A DNA stretch of 64,000 nt from Lysinibacillus mangiferihumi (GCF_003049665.1 NZ_PYWM01000011.1:81743-145742), one strand, 5' to 3'. Numbered from the stretch's first letter, positions 46,718 to 56,064 are shown. Notes: a model not told the origin generated them from the letters alone. Program-made: numbers and translations.

Positions 46718-46798
46718 ATGAGTGATAAAGATATTAAAACGTTAATCACTAGCGGAACAATTATTTTTGCTGTTGTATTGTATTTAATATTTAGATAA
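46718..46798 (+). CDS. Putative 26-residue small membrane protein
   Basis: ATG at 46718, eight bases after AGAGAGG, opens MSDKDIKTLITSGTIIFAVV followed by LYLIFR and a stop. It has a charged N-terminus and one hydrophobic helix, a usual layout for bacterial small membrane proteins. It stands alone between a terminator and the nuclease gene. Support is the ribosome site and the amphipathic layout only. Confidence 0.45.
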   Translation: MSDKDIKTLITSGTIIFAVVLYLIFR

Positions 46799-46958
46799 AT
46801 TATCAGGTCTTCAGTTTATAATATAGCTGGGGATTTTTGATTTTGGAGATATGTGCAAGGAATTAAAAAGTTGACCATTATTATATATCATTTTTTTGTA
46901 CGAACGCTCCAAAATTAGTAATGGATATTGTTCTAGATTTAATTTTAAGGAGTGGGAC

Positions 46959-47780
46959 ATGCAATTGAAAAAATTATTTTTAGCTTTATTCTTTTCAACA
47001 TTGTTTATTAGTGGATGTACAGAAGAGGCTAGCTTCGATAATGGTAAAACTGAAGATATACAAGGGATTGTAGCTTCGACAAAGGAATCTGCTGAAAAGC
47101 ATGATGTGAGTAAATTTAAAGAATATGAACTACAGGAAATAATTGACGGTGACACAATCAGAATAAAATATAACGGCAGTTCCGAAAAAATACGTTTTCT
47201 TCTTGTAGATACGCCTGAAACGAATCACAAAACGCTAGGGGTGCAACCATTTGGACCAGAAGCGAAAGAATTTACAAAACAGTTATTAGCTGGACAAGAT
47301 ACGGTTTATTTAGAATTCGACGTTTCCTATCGGGATAAATATAAAAGGTTATTAGCTTATGTTTATACGAAAGATGGTATTAGTGTACAAGAGCAACTAT
47401 TGAAAAATGGGTTAGCACGCGTGGCCTATATTTATGAGCCGAATACAAAACATGTAGATTGGTTTAAGTCAATTCAAAAAACTGCGCAACAATCTGCCAT
47501 TGGTATTTGGTCAGTTGAAGACTACGTAACAAATCGTGGTTACGATAAAGAGGCCTATAATAATGCTGTGAAAGATGAAAATCCATCTAAAGCAAGTAAA
47601 GATGAGTCGAATAATACTAGCAGTAAAGAGAATTGTAATATTAAAGGCAATATTAATTCAAAAGGTAACAAAATTTATCACATGCCTGGACAACGTGATT
47701 ATGACAATACTGTAGCAGAAGAAATGTTCTGTACGAAAGAAGAAGCAGAAGCCGAGGGGTTTATTCCTGCTAGGCAATAA
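46959..47780 (+). CDS. Secreted thermonuclease (SNase-like) lipoprotein with C-terminal sunset domain
   Basis: From ATG 46959 (AAGGAGTG upstream) it has 273 residues. A lipoprotein signal ends in LFISGC. The SNase domain (about residues 60-180) keeps the catalytic residues: Arg in RFLLVDTPE, Glu in the same motif, and Arg in DKYKRLLAYVY. A Ser/Lys-rich linker leads to a C-terminal module CNIKGNINSKGNKIYHMPGQ, ending EEMFCTKEEAEAEGF, as found at the ends of other secreted Bacillaceae nucleases. It probably degrades extracellular DNA at the cell surface. Confidence 0.88.
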   Translation: MQLKKLFLALFFSTLFISGCTEEASFDNGKTEDIQGIVASTKESAEKHDVSKFKEYELQEIIDGDTIRIKYNGSSEKIRFLLVDTPETNHKTLGVQPFGPEAKEFTKQLLAGQDTVYLEFDVSYRDKYKRLLAYVYTKDGISVQEQLLKNGLARVAYIYEPNTKHVDWFKSIQKTAQQSAIGIWSVEDYVTNRGYDKEAYNNAVKDENPSKASKDESNNTSSKENCNIKGNINSKGNKIYHMPGQRDYDNTVAEEMFCTKEEAEAEGFIPARQ

Positions 47781-47835
47781 TGTCATAGGGAAAAGTTAAA
47801 TTTTTTACTTAGGGGATTGCGCTTTTGTTTTATTA

Positions 47836-47961
47836 TCGCGGGTAACATTGCTCAAATCGCGGGTAAAGGATGCTCCTTCGCGGGTAAAGCTACATAAATC
47901 GCGGGTAACCCATGTTAAATCGCGGGTAAAACTGTACATATCGCGGGTAAAGCTCCCGCAC
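47836..47961. repeat. 21-bp-period intergenic array C (six TCGCGGGTAA units)
   Basis: TCGCGGGTAA begins at 47836, 47857, 47878 (first base pair TTCGCGGG), 47899, 47920 and 47941, exactly 21 bp each time. The 11 bases between cores are all different. On the minus strand the array reads as heptads of the type FTRD with variable residues. Located between the nuclease gene and ytaF. Confidence 0.92.
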
Positions 47962-48062
47962 TTCATTAATTCCATTGCATTTTCCGGTAAACGCCCAATT
48001 GAACATAAAATTTTCCTTCTCATATGATGAGAAAATGGAGAATCGTTTAAAGGGGGGAAATC

Positions 48063-48635
48063 ATGCATTGGATCACCATCATTTTTATTGGTATAGCAGC
48101 CAATCTAGATAATTTGGGGATTGGTTTGGCCTATGGTGTTAAGCGAGTGAAGATTCCCATCTTATCGAATGCAGTAATTGCTGTACTGTCAATGATTGTC
48201 ACTTTTGTGGCAGTAACGGCTGGTAGTACAGTAATAGAGTATATTTCGCCACATACAGCCAATCTTTTAGGGAGCCTTCTACTATGTGTGATTGGGATAT
48301 TTACACTTTTCTCTAATCGTTTTTCCAAGCATAGCATTGCAAAAAATCCTGAAGTATTTGACGAAGATAAGAATCATATTATTTCAATGAGAGAGGCAAT
48401 GACACTTGGATTCGTGTTATCGGCAAACTGTTTAGCAGGCGGAATTGCTATTGGCGCTAATGGTATATCCGCGATTTGGACGGTCATCTCGATAGGCACA
48501 TTTTCTTTTATCACAGTAGGTATAGGAAGTCATTTTGGTGTCCTACTAAGTAAAACATTTATAGGAAAGTACTCTACAGCAATATCAGGATGGTTGTTAA
48601 TTAGTATTGGGATTTTTGAAGTTTTTGCTAAATAA
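48063..48635 (+). CDS. ytaF: Sporulation membrane protein YtaF (MntP-like fold)
   Basis: The 190-residue polytopic protein has six hydrophobic segments in two similar halves. Asp/Asn signatures of the MntP superfamily are IAANLDNLGIGLAYGVKRV and LSANCLAGGIAIGANGISA. YtaF proteins are linked to sporulation; transport of a cation is inferred from MntP. AAAGGGGGG precedes the ATG. Its terminator is at 48644. Confidence 0.87.
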   Translation: MHWITIIFIGIAANLDNLGIGLAYGVKRVKIPILSNAVIAVLSMIVTFVAVTAGSTVIEYISPHTANLLGSLLLCVIGIFTLFSNRFSKHSIAKNPEVFDEDKNHIISMREAMTLGFVLSANCLAGGIAIGANGISAIWTVISIGTFSFITVGIGSHFGVLLSKTFIGKYSTAISGWLLISIGIFEVFAK

Positions 48636-48643
48636 TGAAAATG

Positions 48644-48685
48644 AAAGGATATTACTGTTTATTACAGTAGTATTCTTTTTTAAAA
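48644..48685 (+). terminator. Terminator after ytaF
   Basis: GGATATTACTG pairs with CAGTAGTATTC around TTTATTA, followed by TTTTTT. Confidence 0.85.
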
Positions 48686-48772
48686 GGAAATTTTGACATA
48701 TTAAAGACGTTTTGTGATTGTTAGTTGACATACCTTGGTAGCAAAGATTATCCTTTGGTTAGATAGTGTAAT

Positions 48773-48837
48773 TGAGAATTATTTTCGTTTACATTTTCAT
48801 AATATTGCTTTCATGGAAATATTGAGAATATTATTCA
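48773..48837 (+). promoter_or_regulatory. Two Fur-box-like sites upstream of the isd locus
   Basis: TGAGAATTATTTTCG (48773-48787) matches the 7-1-7 Fur consensus TGATAATNATTATCA at 11 of 14 defined positions. A second, weaker site, TGAGAATATTATTCA, lies at 48823-48837. Both precede isdC, so iron repression of the haem-uptake genes is expected. Confidence 0.75.
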
Positions 48838-48906
48838 CATCAATTATAATGATTAATGGAAAATGGATAAATATTTTCCATAATAATTAGAGGAGGCGTG
48901 CAACAC

Positions 48907-49503
48907 ATGAAGAAAATAATGATGTTGGTCATGCTAGTCAGTATGGTAATTTTTAATTTAGCATTACCACATGCATCTGCTCAACTTGCTGATGGTACTT
49001 ATTCTGTAAAATATCAGGTCAATAAACCAGATAGTAGCTCTGCATCAATAGCAAACGATTATTTCGTAAAGCCTGCAACGGTGACAGTAAAAGGTGGCAC
49101 AGCTACTGTACAACTTACATTAAAAAATAGTGCTTGGATTACGAAATTTCAACCACCAGGAGGAGCTTCGGTTGTTAGCGAAGATAAGGCAGCTGATACA
49201 CGTGTTGTACAATTCACAGTGAAAGATTTATCAAAGCCAGTTGTAACATCTATGAAAATTGATATCGATGATATTAATTATCACCATGAATATAGCGTTT
49301 CCTTAGTATTTGATGCACCAGCAACGGGAAGTTCAGCAGCTACAGCAGCAACAAATGATACGAAAACGCCAACAACATCTGGAAGTCAAGTGCCTAATCC
49401 ACAAACAAGCGATGCGACGCCCTATTTGTTACTTGTTGCATTTGCAGGATCAGCATTTTTACTTTATAGAACAAAAAACAAAACAAAAATGGAGGGTCAT
49501 TAA
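48907..49503 (+). CDS. isdC: IsdC-like NEAT haem-binding protein, sortase B substrate
   Basis: From ATG 48907 (AGGAGG ten bases upstream) it has 198 residues: a signal peptide ending at SAQ, one NEAT domain (about 30-140), a linker, the sorting signal NPQTSD, a hydrophobic stretch and a basic tail. The haem-ligand motif is intact as Y125-H-H-E-Y129. The NPQT-type signal matches the sortase B gene at the end of the locus. It overlaps the next start (TAATG). Confidence 0.9.
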   Translation: MKKIMMLVMLVSMVIFNLALPHASAQLADGTYSVKYQVNKPDSSSASIANDYFVKPATVTVKGGTATVQLTLKNSAWITKFQPPGGASVVSEDKAADTRVVQFTVKDLSKPVVTSMKIDIDDINYHHEYSVSLVFDAPATGSSAATAATNDTKTPTTSGSQVPNPQTSDATPYLLLVAFAGSAFLLYRTKNKTKMEGH

Positions 49504-51002
49504 TGACTAAAAAACGTCAATCTCGCGCAACAAAAATCGTACTTGCCTCATTATTAGCAGCATCACTTTCAGTACCATCATTTGCATCAGCAAAGGTAGC
49601 GGACACAACAACAACAGTTACTACAGATGTGAAAGTGGAAGAAAAAGCAGCTGAAGGAACAGCTGTAAAGTTCCAAACATTTAAACCAGGTACAGATGAA
49701 GCTGGATACTTAGATAAGTACTTAACATTAACTGGAACACTTGTTGAAAAAGATGGTACATACACTGTGAAATTAACAGCAGTGCCAGCAATGGTTACTG
49801 GTTTCCAAGTAAAACAAGGCGATAAATATGTCGATGCAACATTTGAAAAGCAACAAGATGGTTCAAGTATCGTGTCATTCCCAGTAGATCCAAAAGTGAA
49901 AACTGCGGCAAAAGTAAAAGTATCGAATGAAGGAAAAGATACATGGTATGAATTCGACTTCCAACCAGTGACAGCAGAAGAAGTAAAGCCAGTTGATGAA
50001 GTAAAAGAAGAGCAACCTGTAAAAGAAGAAACAACAACAGTTACAGATGAAACTGAAGACGTAAATATATATGAAGGTACTGTAACAGTTTATAAAAATG
50101 GCACTAAAGAAGAATCTATGATGAAAGAATATATTAATCCAACTGTAGTGGTTGGTGATGCAGATGGCACATATTTAGTCTTTATGCATTTCCCTAAAGG
50201 TCAGTATGTCCAATCATTTAAAGTAGATGGTAAGGACGCTGAATTAGCAGAGGAAGATAAAGAAACAAATGAACGTATTTATACTTTCGAAGTAAAAGAT
50301 TTAAAAGCACTTGCAAACGCTGAAATTCATATTATCGTAGATGAGCCTAAAGCGGGCGTAAAATATGATTCTGTTCATACTGTACAATTTAGCTTTAATG
50401 TAGATTTAAGCAAACCAGTTACAGATACTGAAGAAACAACAATTGAAAATCCATTTAAAGATATCGATGATAACGAAAATAAAGAAGCAATCCTTAACTT
50501 ACTAGCTTATGAGATTATCATGCCGCAAGATAAATTCAATCCAAATAACAATTTAACACGTGCACAATTTGCATTAATGATTGCACGTACTTTAGAATTA
50601 GAAGCTACTGAAGTTGCTGGCTTCCAAGATATTAAAGGAATTGAAGCGGAACAAGCGATTAACGCGCTAGCTGAATATGGCATTGTTGAATCTCGCGATA
50701 AATTCAATCCAAATGGTATTTTAACTCGTCAACAAGGTGCGCTAATGATTTACCGCGCTATCCAAGCAGTAACGGAAGGCGACTTAAATGTTGAAATTTC
50801 ATTACCATATGCGGACCAAGCGTCAATTGCAAATGATGAAGCGAAAGAAGCATTCTCATTACTATACAAAGAAGGCATCATGACTGGATCTGTTGCGAAA
50901 GATGGTAAAACATACATCAATGCAAACAAACCATTAACACGTGGTCAAATGGCGAAAATTTTAAATAACTCTTTACAATTCTTCTACGAATTTGAAGAAT
51001 AA
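49503..51002 (+). CDS. NEAT-domain and S-layer-homology surface protein
   Basis: The 499-residue protein has a signal peptide (ends near ASA), a first NEAT-like domain (about 50-160), an acidic Pro/Glu/Lys/Val linker, a second NEAT domain (about 185-300) and C-terminal SLH repeats (NPFKDIDDNENKEAILNLLA, then LTRAQFALMIARTLEL). The SLH repeats should hold it on secondary wall polymer, as in B. cereus/anthracis BslK. The haem position in the second NEAT is Y288-D-S-V-H292, a YxxxH variant. The first NEAT has no clear YxxxY. Confidence 0.88.
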   Translation: MTKKRQSRATKIVLASLLAASLSVPSFASAKVADTTTTVTTDVKVEEKAAEGTAVKFQTFKPGTDEAGYLDKYLTLTGTLVEKDGTYTVKLTAVPAMVTGFQVKQGDKYVDATFEKQQDGSSIVSFPVDPKVKTAAKVKVSNEGKDTWYEFDFQPVTAEEVKPVDEVKEEQPVKEETTTVTDETEDVNIYEGTVTVYKNGTKEESMMKEYINPTVVVGDADGTYLVFMHFPKGQYVQSFKVDGKDAELAEEDKETNERIYTFEVKDLKALANAEIHIIVDEPKAGVKYDSVHTVQFSFNVDLSKPVTDTEETTIENPFKDIDDNENKEAILNLLAYEIIMPQDKFNPNNNLTRAQFALMIARTLELEATEVAGFQDIKGIEAEQAINALAEYGIVESRDKFNPNGILTRQQGALMIYRAIQAVTEGDLNVEISLPYADQASIANDEAKEAFSLLYKEGIMTGSVAKDGKTYINANKPLTRGQMAKILNNSLQFFYEFEE

Positions 51003-51086
51003 TAATTACTAACAATAGCAACTTCCTTTCTCACATAGATGAGGAAGGAAGTTACTGTTGCTTTTAGAGAAATAGGGGGAATTTTC

Positions 51087-52334
51087 ATGAAAACAAGCAA
51101 AAGAAAAGTCATCTTATTACTAGCACTAAGTGCAATGTATTTCTTTTTTGCCCCTCATTTTAAATGGCTGTATGTACAAGCTGAAGAAGATAGTTCACTA
51201 GGAAATGGAAGCTATCAAGTTGAACTAAGTTTTTCAACCCACGATGGAATAGAACAAAACCGATTTTTTAATGAAGAAGCGACACTCGATACGAAAAATG
51301 GTCAATATACATTGTCTTTGACAATCAACCATCCATATACTTTACAAGAGATACATATTGAACAGCCTGAAAAATCGTTTTCTACTATTTTAACGTGGAC
51401 TGAAAATTTAGTTCAGTTTGATGTGAAAGACTTACAAGAACCAATTCGAATTAAGGGGTTAGTAGCTTCTGAATTAGAAAAGGAAAGTCGTCCGTTTGCA
51501 CAAGAGTTTCAGATTAGAGTGAAAGTGCCAAGTGAAGAGATTGAACAGAATACTGAAATCGCAGAAAGTGCCCCTGAAAAAGAATGGTCAATCGACTACA
51601 TATTGTATGTCGATGGAAAAAAAGAACCATCGATTATGAATACGTATGTCAATCCAGTGGCTAAAATAATAGAAAAAAACGGCAGCTATTTTGCTCAGAT
51701 GACGATTTTAAAATCATCTTGGGTAACGAGTCTAACCGTTGAACAACAAGGTGAGCAAGTAGCACCAACACTTGTCTCTATAAATGACAATGTGCGAATT
51801 GTTGAATTTGCAGTAGTTGATTTCCATCGCCCACTTCGGATGTGGGTACAAGTAGATATTCCAGAGATAGCATATCATCATCAATATTTTGTGGATTTAC
51901 AATTTGATGAACAACAAGTGGCTCAAATTGTCGGGAAGCCTATAGAAACAGTACCTCCTAAGCAAAAAGTGTTGGAGAAGTCTCCTGCTATCGCTACTGA
52001 AAAAATAGAGAAACCTTTAAAGAAAAATGCAGTTGAACCTACAACTAAGCCCAACTCGCTATCACTTCCTCCAGCACAGCCTACGGACACAGCGAGGGCG
52101 GAAGAACAGTTAGCTTTTGATCGAACACTTGATGCAAATGCGGAGGAAGCAGTTGAAGAACCTGCTGAAATACAAGAGGAACAGAAAGCAAAAACTGAAC
52201 AGGCAAATAACAAAATGACAGTAAATCAGCAACTCGCACAGCTAGATAAAGTAAAAATTGTATTGCTTGTGCTTATTTGTATTTTATCAGGCTGGTTAGT
52301 CGTTCGTCGTTTAAGAAAATTAAAAAAAGACTGA
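51087..52334 (+). CDS. Two-NEAT-domain membrane-anchored haem protein
   Basis: From ATG 51087 (TAGGGGGAA upstream; a frame from 51039 overlaps a hairpin and is unlikely) it has 415 residues. It shows a signal peptide, NEAT domain 1 (GNGSYQVELSFSTHDGIEQN onward), NEAT domain 2 with Y263-H-H-Q-Y267, a Glu/Pro/Ala/Lys-rich stalk and a C-terminal helix VLLVLICILSGWLVVRRLRK. There is no obvious NPxT sorting motif, so it is probably anchored by the helix. Domain 1 lacks the tyrosine pair. Confidence 0.85.
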   Translation: MKTSKRKVILLLALSAMYFFFAPHFKWLYVQAEEDSSLGNGSYQVELSFSTHDGIEQNRFFNEEATLDTKNGQYTLSLTINHPYTLQEIHIEQPEKSFSTILTWTENLVQFDVKDLQEPIRIKGLVASELEKESRPFAQEFQIRVKVPSEEIEQNTEIAESAPEKEWSIDYILYVDGKKEPSIMNTYVNPVAKIIEKNGSYFAQMTILKSSWVTSLTVEQQGEQVAPTLVSINDNVRIVEFAVVDFHRPLRMWVQVDIPEIAYHHQYFVDLQFDEQQVAQIVGKPIETVPPKQKVLEKSPAIATEKIEKPLKKNAVEPTTKPNSLSLPPAQPTDTARAEEQLAFDRTLDANAEEAVEEPAEIQEEQKAKTEQANNKMTVNQQLAQLDKVKIVLLVLICILSGWLVVRRLRKLKKD

Positions 52335-52354
52335 GATAAGTAGGAGATGAAGAT

Positions 52355-53269
52355 ATGTGCAACATAAAAAAGAACTGGTTGGCATTACTAGTACTGATGA
52401 CCGTATTTTTAATCGCTGGTTGTAGCGGTGGAAGCGGTCAAGCAAATGAAGACTCCACTGAAAAGGTTGAAGTATCAACGGACACAACTGCCAAAAGTGA
52501 AAATCGTATTATTGCTGGCACAGTTGTAATAGCTGAAATTTTAGATAAGCTAGAGTTGGATGCAATTGCTGTACCGACGACTGAAAAAAAATTAGCAGAA
52601 CGCTTTAAAGGTCTGCCTACTATTGGCAATGCAATGGAGCCTGATATGGAAATTGTTAAATCATTGAACCCTACGGACGTATTATCAGTGTCAACATTAG
52701 AATATGATTTACAAGATAAATTCGAGCAACTGAAAATACCTGTACATTTTTTAAATTTCCAAAGTGTGGATGCAATGATGGCGGAAATTAAAACGCTAGG
52801 TGAGCGTTATGATCGTACTACTCAAGCTGAACAATTAGTGTCGGGGCTACAAAAAAATATTGATGCCGTCCAAACGGTCGCTGCTAATAAGGAAGGACCT
52901 CGTGTTTTAATTTTACTTGGTATTCCAGGGAGTTACTTAGTGGCTACTGAAAATTCTTATGCAGGTGACCTAGTTAAACGGGCTGGTGGAATAAATGTCA
53001 TGGAAGGGCAAGAGGCAGAGTACTTAGCGTCCAATACAGAGTACTTGCATAATAGCAATCCTGATATTATTTTACGCCTTTCACACGGTATGCCTGATGA
53101 AGTAGTTAAAATGTTTGATGAAGAATTTAAAACAAATGATATTTGGAAGCATTTTGAAGCAGTGAAAAATGGCAAAGTGTATGATTTAGAAGAAGAATTA
53201 TTTGGCACTACAGCTTCCTTACAAGTACCGCAAGCGTTAGGACAGCTAATGGAAATTTTCTATCGTTAA
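52355..53269 (+). CDS. isdE: Haem ABC transporter substrate-binding lipoprotein IsdE
   Basis: The 304-residue lipoprotein has the lipobox FLIAGC and a cluster-A type-III binding protein fold: RIIAGTVVIAEILDKLELDA, LPTIGNAMEPDMEIVKSLNP and EEELFGTTASLQVPQALGQL. IsdE takes haem from the NEAT proteins and hands it to the permease. It follows the second NEAT membrane protein. A small hairpin (GCAAGAATCTTGC, 53299-53311) lies between it and the permease gene. Confidence 0.88.
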   Translation: MCNIKKNWLALLVLMTVFLIAGCSGGSGQANEDSTEKVEVSTDTTAKSENRIIAGTVVIAEILDKLELDAIAVPTTEKKLAERFKGLPTIGNAMEPDMEIVKSLNPTDVLSVSTLEYDLQDKFEQLKIPVHFLNFQSVDAMMAEIKTLGERYDRTTQAEQLVSGLQKNIDAVQTVAANKEGPRVLILLGIPGSYLVATENSYAGDLVKRAGGINVMEGQEAEYLASNTEYLHNSNPDIILRLSHGMPDEVVKMFDEEFKTNDIWKHFEAVKNGKVYDLEEELFGTTASLQVPQALGQLMEIFYR

Positions 53270-53424
53270 TATGTATGTTGAAATTGTCGCTCGTATTGCA
53301 AGAATCTTGCCGTAGGGCGCTTTTCTTATATTTCTAGTAGCCTTATCGTTTTATGATAACAGCTTACATATCTTTCATCGTACAATAGATTACACAAATA
53401 CTAGCGGAATAAAGGAAGTCCGAT

Positions 53425-54390
53425 ATGACGAAAAAAATAATAAGCTTTTCAATTGTAATAGCGTTGTTGCTTGTTTCGATGATTTATTCAGCAACGACAG
53501 GTAGTATTAAAATGGGCTTTTTTGAATTTATAGGGGCATTGTTTGAAGAAGGGAATAGCCAGATGGAGGCGATTCGAGATTTACGCTTCCCTCGTATTAT
53601 TGTCGCTTTATTTGCTGGAGCTGCGCTTTCAGTTTCGGGGGTACTACTGCAATCAGTTATGCGTAATCCGCTAGCGGACGCGGGTGTTATTGGCATTTCT
53701 TCAGGGGCAGCTTTTGTTCAATTATTTATTATCTCATTTTTCCCAGCGTTATTTTTTATGACACCAGTATTAGCGTTTATAGGTGGGGCATTTGCATGTG
53801 TACTAGTGTTTGCCTTGTCATGGAAATCGGGTTTAAGTCCATTAAAATTGATATTAGTAGGGATTGCTATTAATGCGATGTTTACTGGTCTGACAGAAGC
53901 ATTTTTAAGCCTTGGGGGTTCACTAAATACATCTGCTACTAGTGTAGTTGGATCAAATTTAACGATGCGCACATGGAAAGATGTGTCGACCATTGCGACA
54001 TATGGAGCAATAGGTTTAGTTGCTGCATTTGCGTTATATAGCTGGTGTAATCTACTTGTTTTACAAGATAAAACGGCAAAAAGTCTAGGCTTTAACGTGG
54101 CACGTGCCCGTTTAATAATTGCGGCTGTTGCTGTATTATTATCAGCCGTGTCAGTTGTTGTAGCAGGTGTTATTTCATTTGTTGGGTTATTAGTCCCACA
54201 TATTGCACGACGTTTGGTTGGTCATGACCATCGAGTACTTATGCCATTTACCGCATTAGCAGGGGCCTTATTAATTTTAGTGGCTGATACAATTGGTCGA
54301 ACGATGGTAGCGCCAATTGAAATTCCTGCTTCAACCATTATGGCAATTATCGGTGGGCCATTCTTAATATTCCTATTACGAAAAGAGTGA
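53425..54390 (+). CDS. isdF: Haem/iron ABC transporter permease IsdF
   Basis: This FecCD-family permease of 321 residues has about nine to ten helices. Family blocks are DLRFPRIIVALFAGAALSVS, GVLLQSVMRNPLADAGVIG, GVISFVGLLVPHIARRLVGH and the end IPASTIMAIIGGPFLIFLLR. It lies between isdE and the ATPase gene. AAAGGAAGTCC precedes the ATG. Haem as substrate follows from context. Confidence 0.92.
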   Translation: MTKKIISFSIVIALLLVSMIYSATTGSIKMGFFEFIGALFEEGNSQMEAIRDLRFPRIIVALFAGAALSVSGVLLQSVMRNPLADAGVIGISSGAAFVQLFIISFFPALFFMTPVLAFIGGAFACVLVFALSWKSGLSPLKLILVGIAINAMFTGLTEAFLSLGGSLNTSATSVVGSNLTMRTWKDVSTIATYGAIGLVAAFALYSWCNLLVLQDKTAKSLGFNVARARLIIAAVAVLLSAVSVVVAGVISFVGLLVPHIARRLVGHDHRVLMPFTALAGALLILVADTIGRTMVAPIEIPASTIMAIIGGPFLIFLLRKE

Positions 54391-54396
54391 AGAAAT

Positions 54397-55167
54397 ATGG
54401 AAATACAAGACATTATCGTTTCCCATGATAATATACACAATCATTTAGATGGTGTCTCAACGAAGATTCAAAAAGGTAAAATTACGACGATTATTGGTCC
54501 AAATGGCTGTGGAAAGTCGACTTTACTTAGTGTAATGTCTCGCAATCATATGCCGAAATCAGGGAATATTTCCTTGGAAAATAAGGACTTAGTCCATTAT
54601 AAACCTAAAGAGTTTGCTAAAAAGCTTGCGATTGTTTATCAACAAAATGATGTACCGAAAGATTTAACGATTGAAAAGTTAGTGAGTTTTGGGCGTCTGC
54701 CACATCATACAATGTTAAAACGCAATGATGAGGATGATAAGAAAGCGATTGATTGGGCTTTGTCTTGTACGAATTTACTTGAAAAACGGGACAATGATTT
54801 AGTGGCTTTATCGGGCGGGGAAAGACAGCGCGTATGGATTGCAATGGCATTAGCACAGCAATCTGAAATATTGTGTTTGGATGAGCCGACGACGTACTTA
54901 GATATTTATTATCAAATGGAGCTATTGGAACTGGTAAAAGCTTTAAATAAGGATTATGGTCTAACGATTGTTATGGTGCTTCATGATATTAATCAAGCCA
55001 TTCGCTATAGTAATCATATTATTTTGATGAAGGATGGATATATTATGGCAGAGGGAGCTCCACGTGATGTCATTACAAAGGAAGTCATAAAAGAAGTATA
55101 TGGTGTTGAAGCAATCTTCAATGAGGATGAGCAGCTTGGCCTTTATATGGTACCAATAGGTATTTAA
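54397..55167 (+). CDS. Iron/haem ABC transporter ATP-binding protein
   Basis: The 256-residue FepC-type ATPase has Walker [16 protein letters not shown], signature ALSGGERQRVWIAMAL and Walker B ILCLDEPTTYLDI, then the switch His in MVLHDINQAIRYS. It begins six bases after the isdF stop, so it forms the energy unit of the IsdEF importer. Confidence 0.93.
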   Translation: MEIQDIIVSHDNIHNHLDGVSTKIQKGKITTIIGPNGCGKSTLLSVMSRNHMPKSGNISLENKDLVHYKPKEFAKKLAIVYQQNDVPKDLTIEKLVSFGRLPHHTMLKRNDEDDKKAIDWALSCTNLLEKRDNDLVALSGGERQRVWIAMALAQQSEILCLDEPTTYLDIYYQMELLELVKALNKDYGLTIVMVLHDINQAIRYSNHIILMKDGYIMAEGAPRDVITKEVIKEVYGVEAIFNEDEQLGLYMVPIGI

Positions 55168-55179
55168 GTTGGTGAAACG

Positions 55180-55956
55180 ATGAAAAAATGGACATCTAAA
55201 CTATTAACATTTATATATGTTGCAATATTTTTATATTCTGGTTTTGCTCTTGTAAAGTATCTCTACACCTATTATGAGTCTGCAAAGTCTTTAAAGGAAG
55301 TACAAATGATATATGCCGAAACATTGGCAACTAACCAAGAAGAAGTTGATGACGAAGCAAAAAAGACTGAGGAAATAAAATCAAAATATATGATAAGACC
55401 TCAATTTCACGATTTATTAGCTGTAAATGAGCGCATTGTAGGTTGGATTGCTATAGATGATACAAAGCTCAACAATCCCATTTTACAAGCGGAGGATAAT
55501 GATTTTTATCTAACGCATAATTTTAAAAATCGTGGAAGTCGTGCAGGTAGCATCTTTATGGACTATCGTAATGATGCACTCGATATTAGTCGCAATACGA
55601 TTTTGTATGGTCACGCCATGAAAGATGGGACAATGTTTGGTAGTTTGAAAAATTACTTAAAACAAGATTATGCGGATGCACATCGTACGATTTATATCGA
55701 TACTTTATATGAAGGTTACGATGTTGAAGTATTTGCAGCTTATGAAACAACCATTGATTTTTATTATATTGAAACCGAATTTAAATCAGATGAGGATTTT
55801 ATTCATTTTATTGGGGAAGTTCAAAAGCGTTCTAAAATTGATTTGAATGTAGCGATTGGACCAGATGATAAAATTGTGACGCTGTCTACATGTAAAGATT
55901 CTGTCATGAGTGATGACCATCGATTTGTTGTGCAAGGGAAATTAGTAAAACGGTAA
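55180..55956 (+). CDS. srtB: Class B sortase
   Basis: SrtB attaches haem-uptake proteins with NPxT(N/S/G) signals to peptidoglycan. The 258-residue protein has an N-terminal membrane helix (LLTFIYVAIFLYSGFALVKY), H145 in TILYGHAMKDGTMFGSL, C238 in TLSTCKDSVM and R248 in DDHRFVVQGKL: the complete triad. The start of the catalytic domain, ERIVGWIAIDDTKLNNPILQ, is of class B type. Its likely client is the IsdC-like protein at 48907. Confidence 0.93.
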   Translation: MKKWTSKLLTFIYVAIFLYSGFALVKYLYTYYESAKSLKEVQMIYAETLATNQEEVDDEAKKTEEIKSKYMIRPQFHDLLAVNERIVGWIAIDDTKLNNPILQAEDNDFYLTHNFKNRGSRAGSIFMDYRNDALDISRNTILYGHAMKDGTMFGSLKNYLKQDYADAHRTIYIDTLYEGYDVEVFAAYETTIDFYYIETEFKSDEDFIHFIGEVQKRSKIDLNVAIGPDDKIVTLSTCKDSVMSDDHRFVVQGKLVKR

Positions 55957-56064
55957 CTTGTTTCAACAAGAAGTTCGCTACTTCGACAAATTCGAAAACA
56001 AGAACGACGTCGAAAATGATGAAAATAAATTACTTGACGTAAATTAATTATTAATATATAGTAA

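Noticed and set aside
47805..48068. Minus-strand 87-codon frame rich in FTRD heptads
   Set aside because: It is a direct consequence of the 21-bp repeat, has no good ribosome site and overlaps the ytaF start region. Kept as a repeat; the coding option is noted in the finding.
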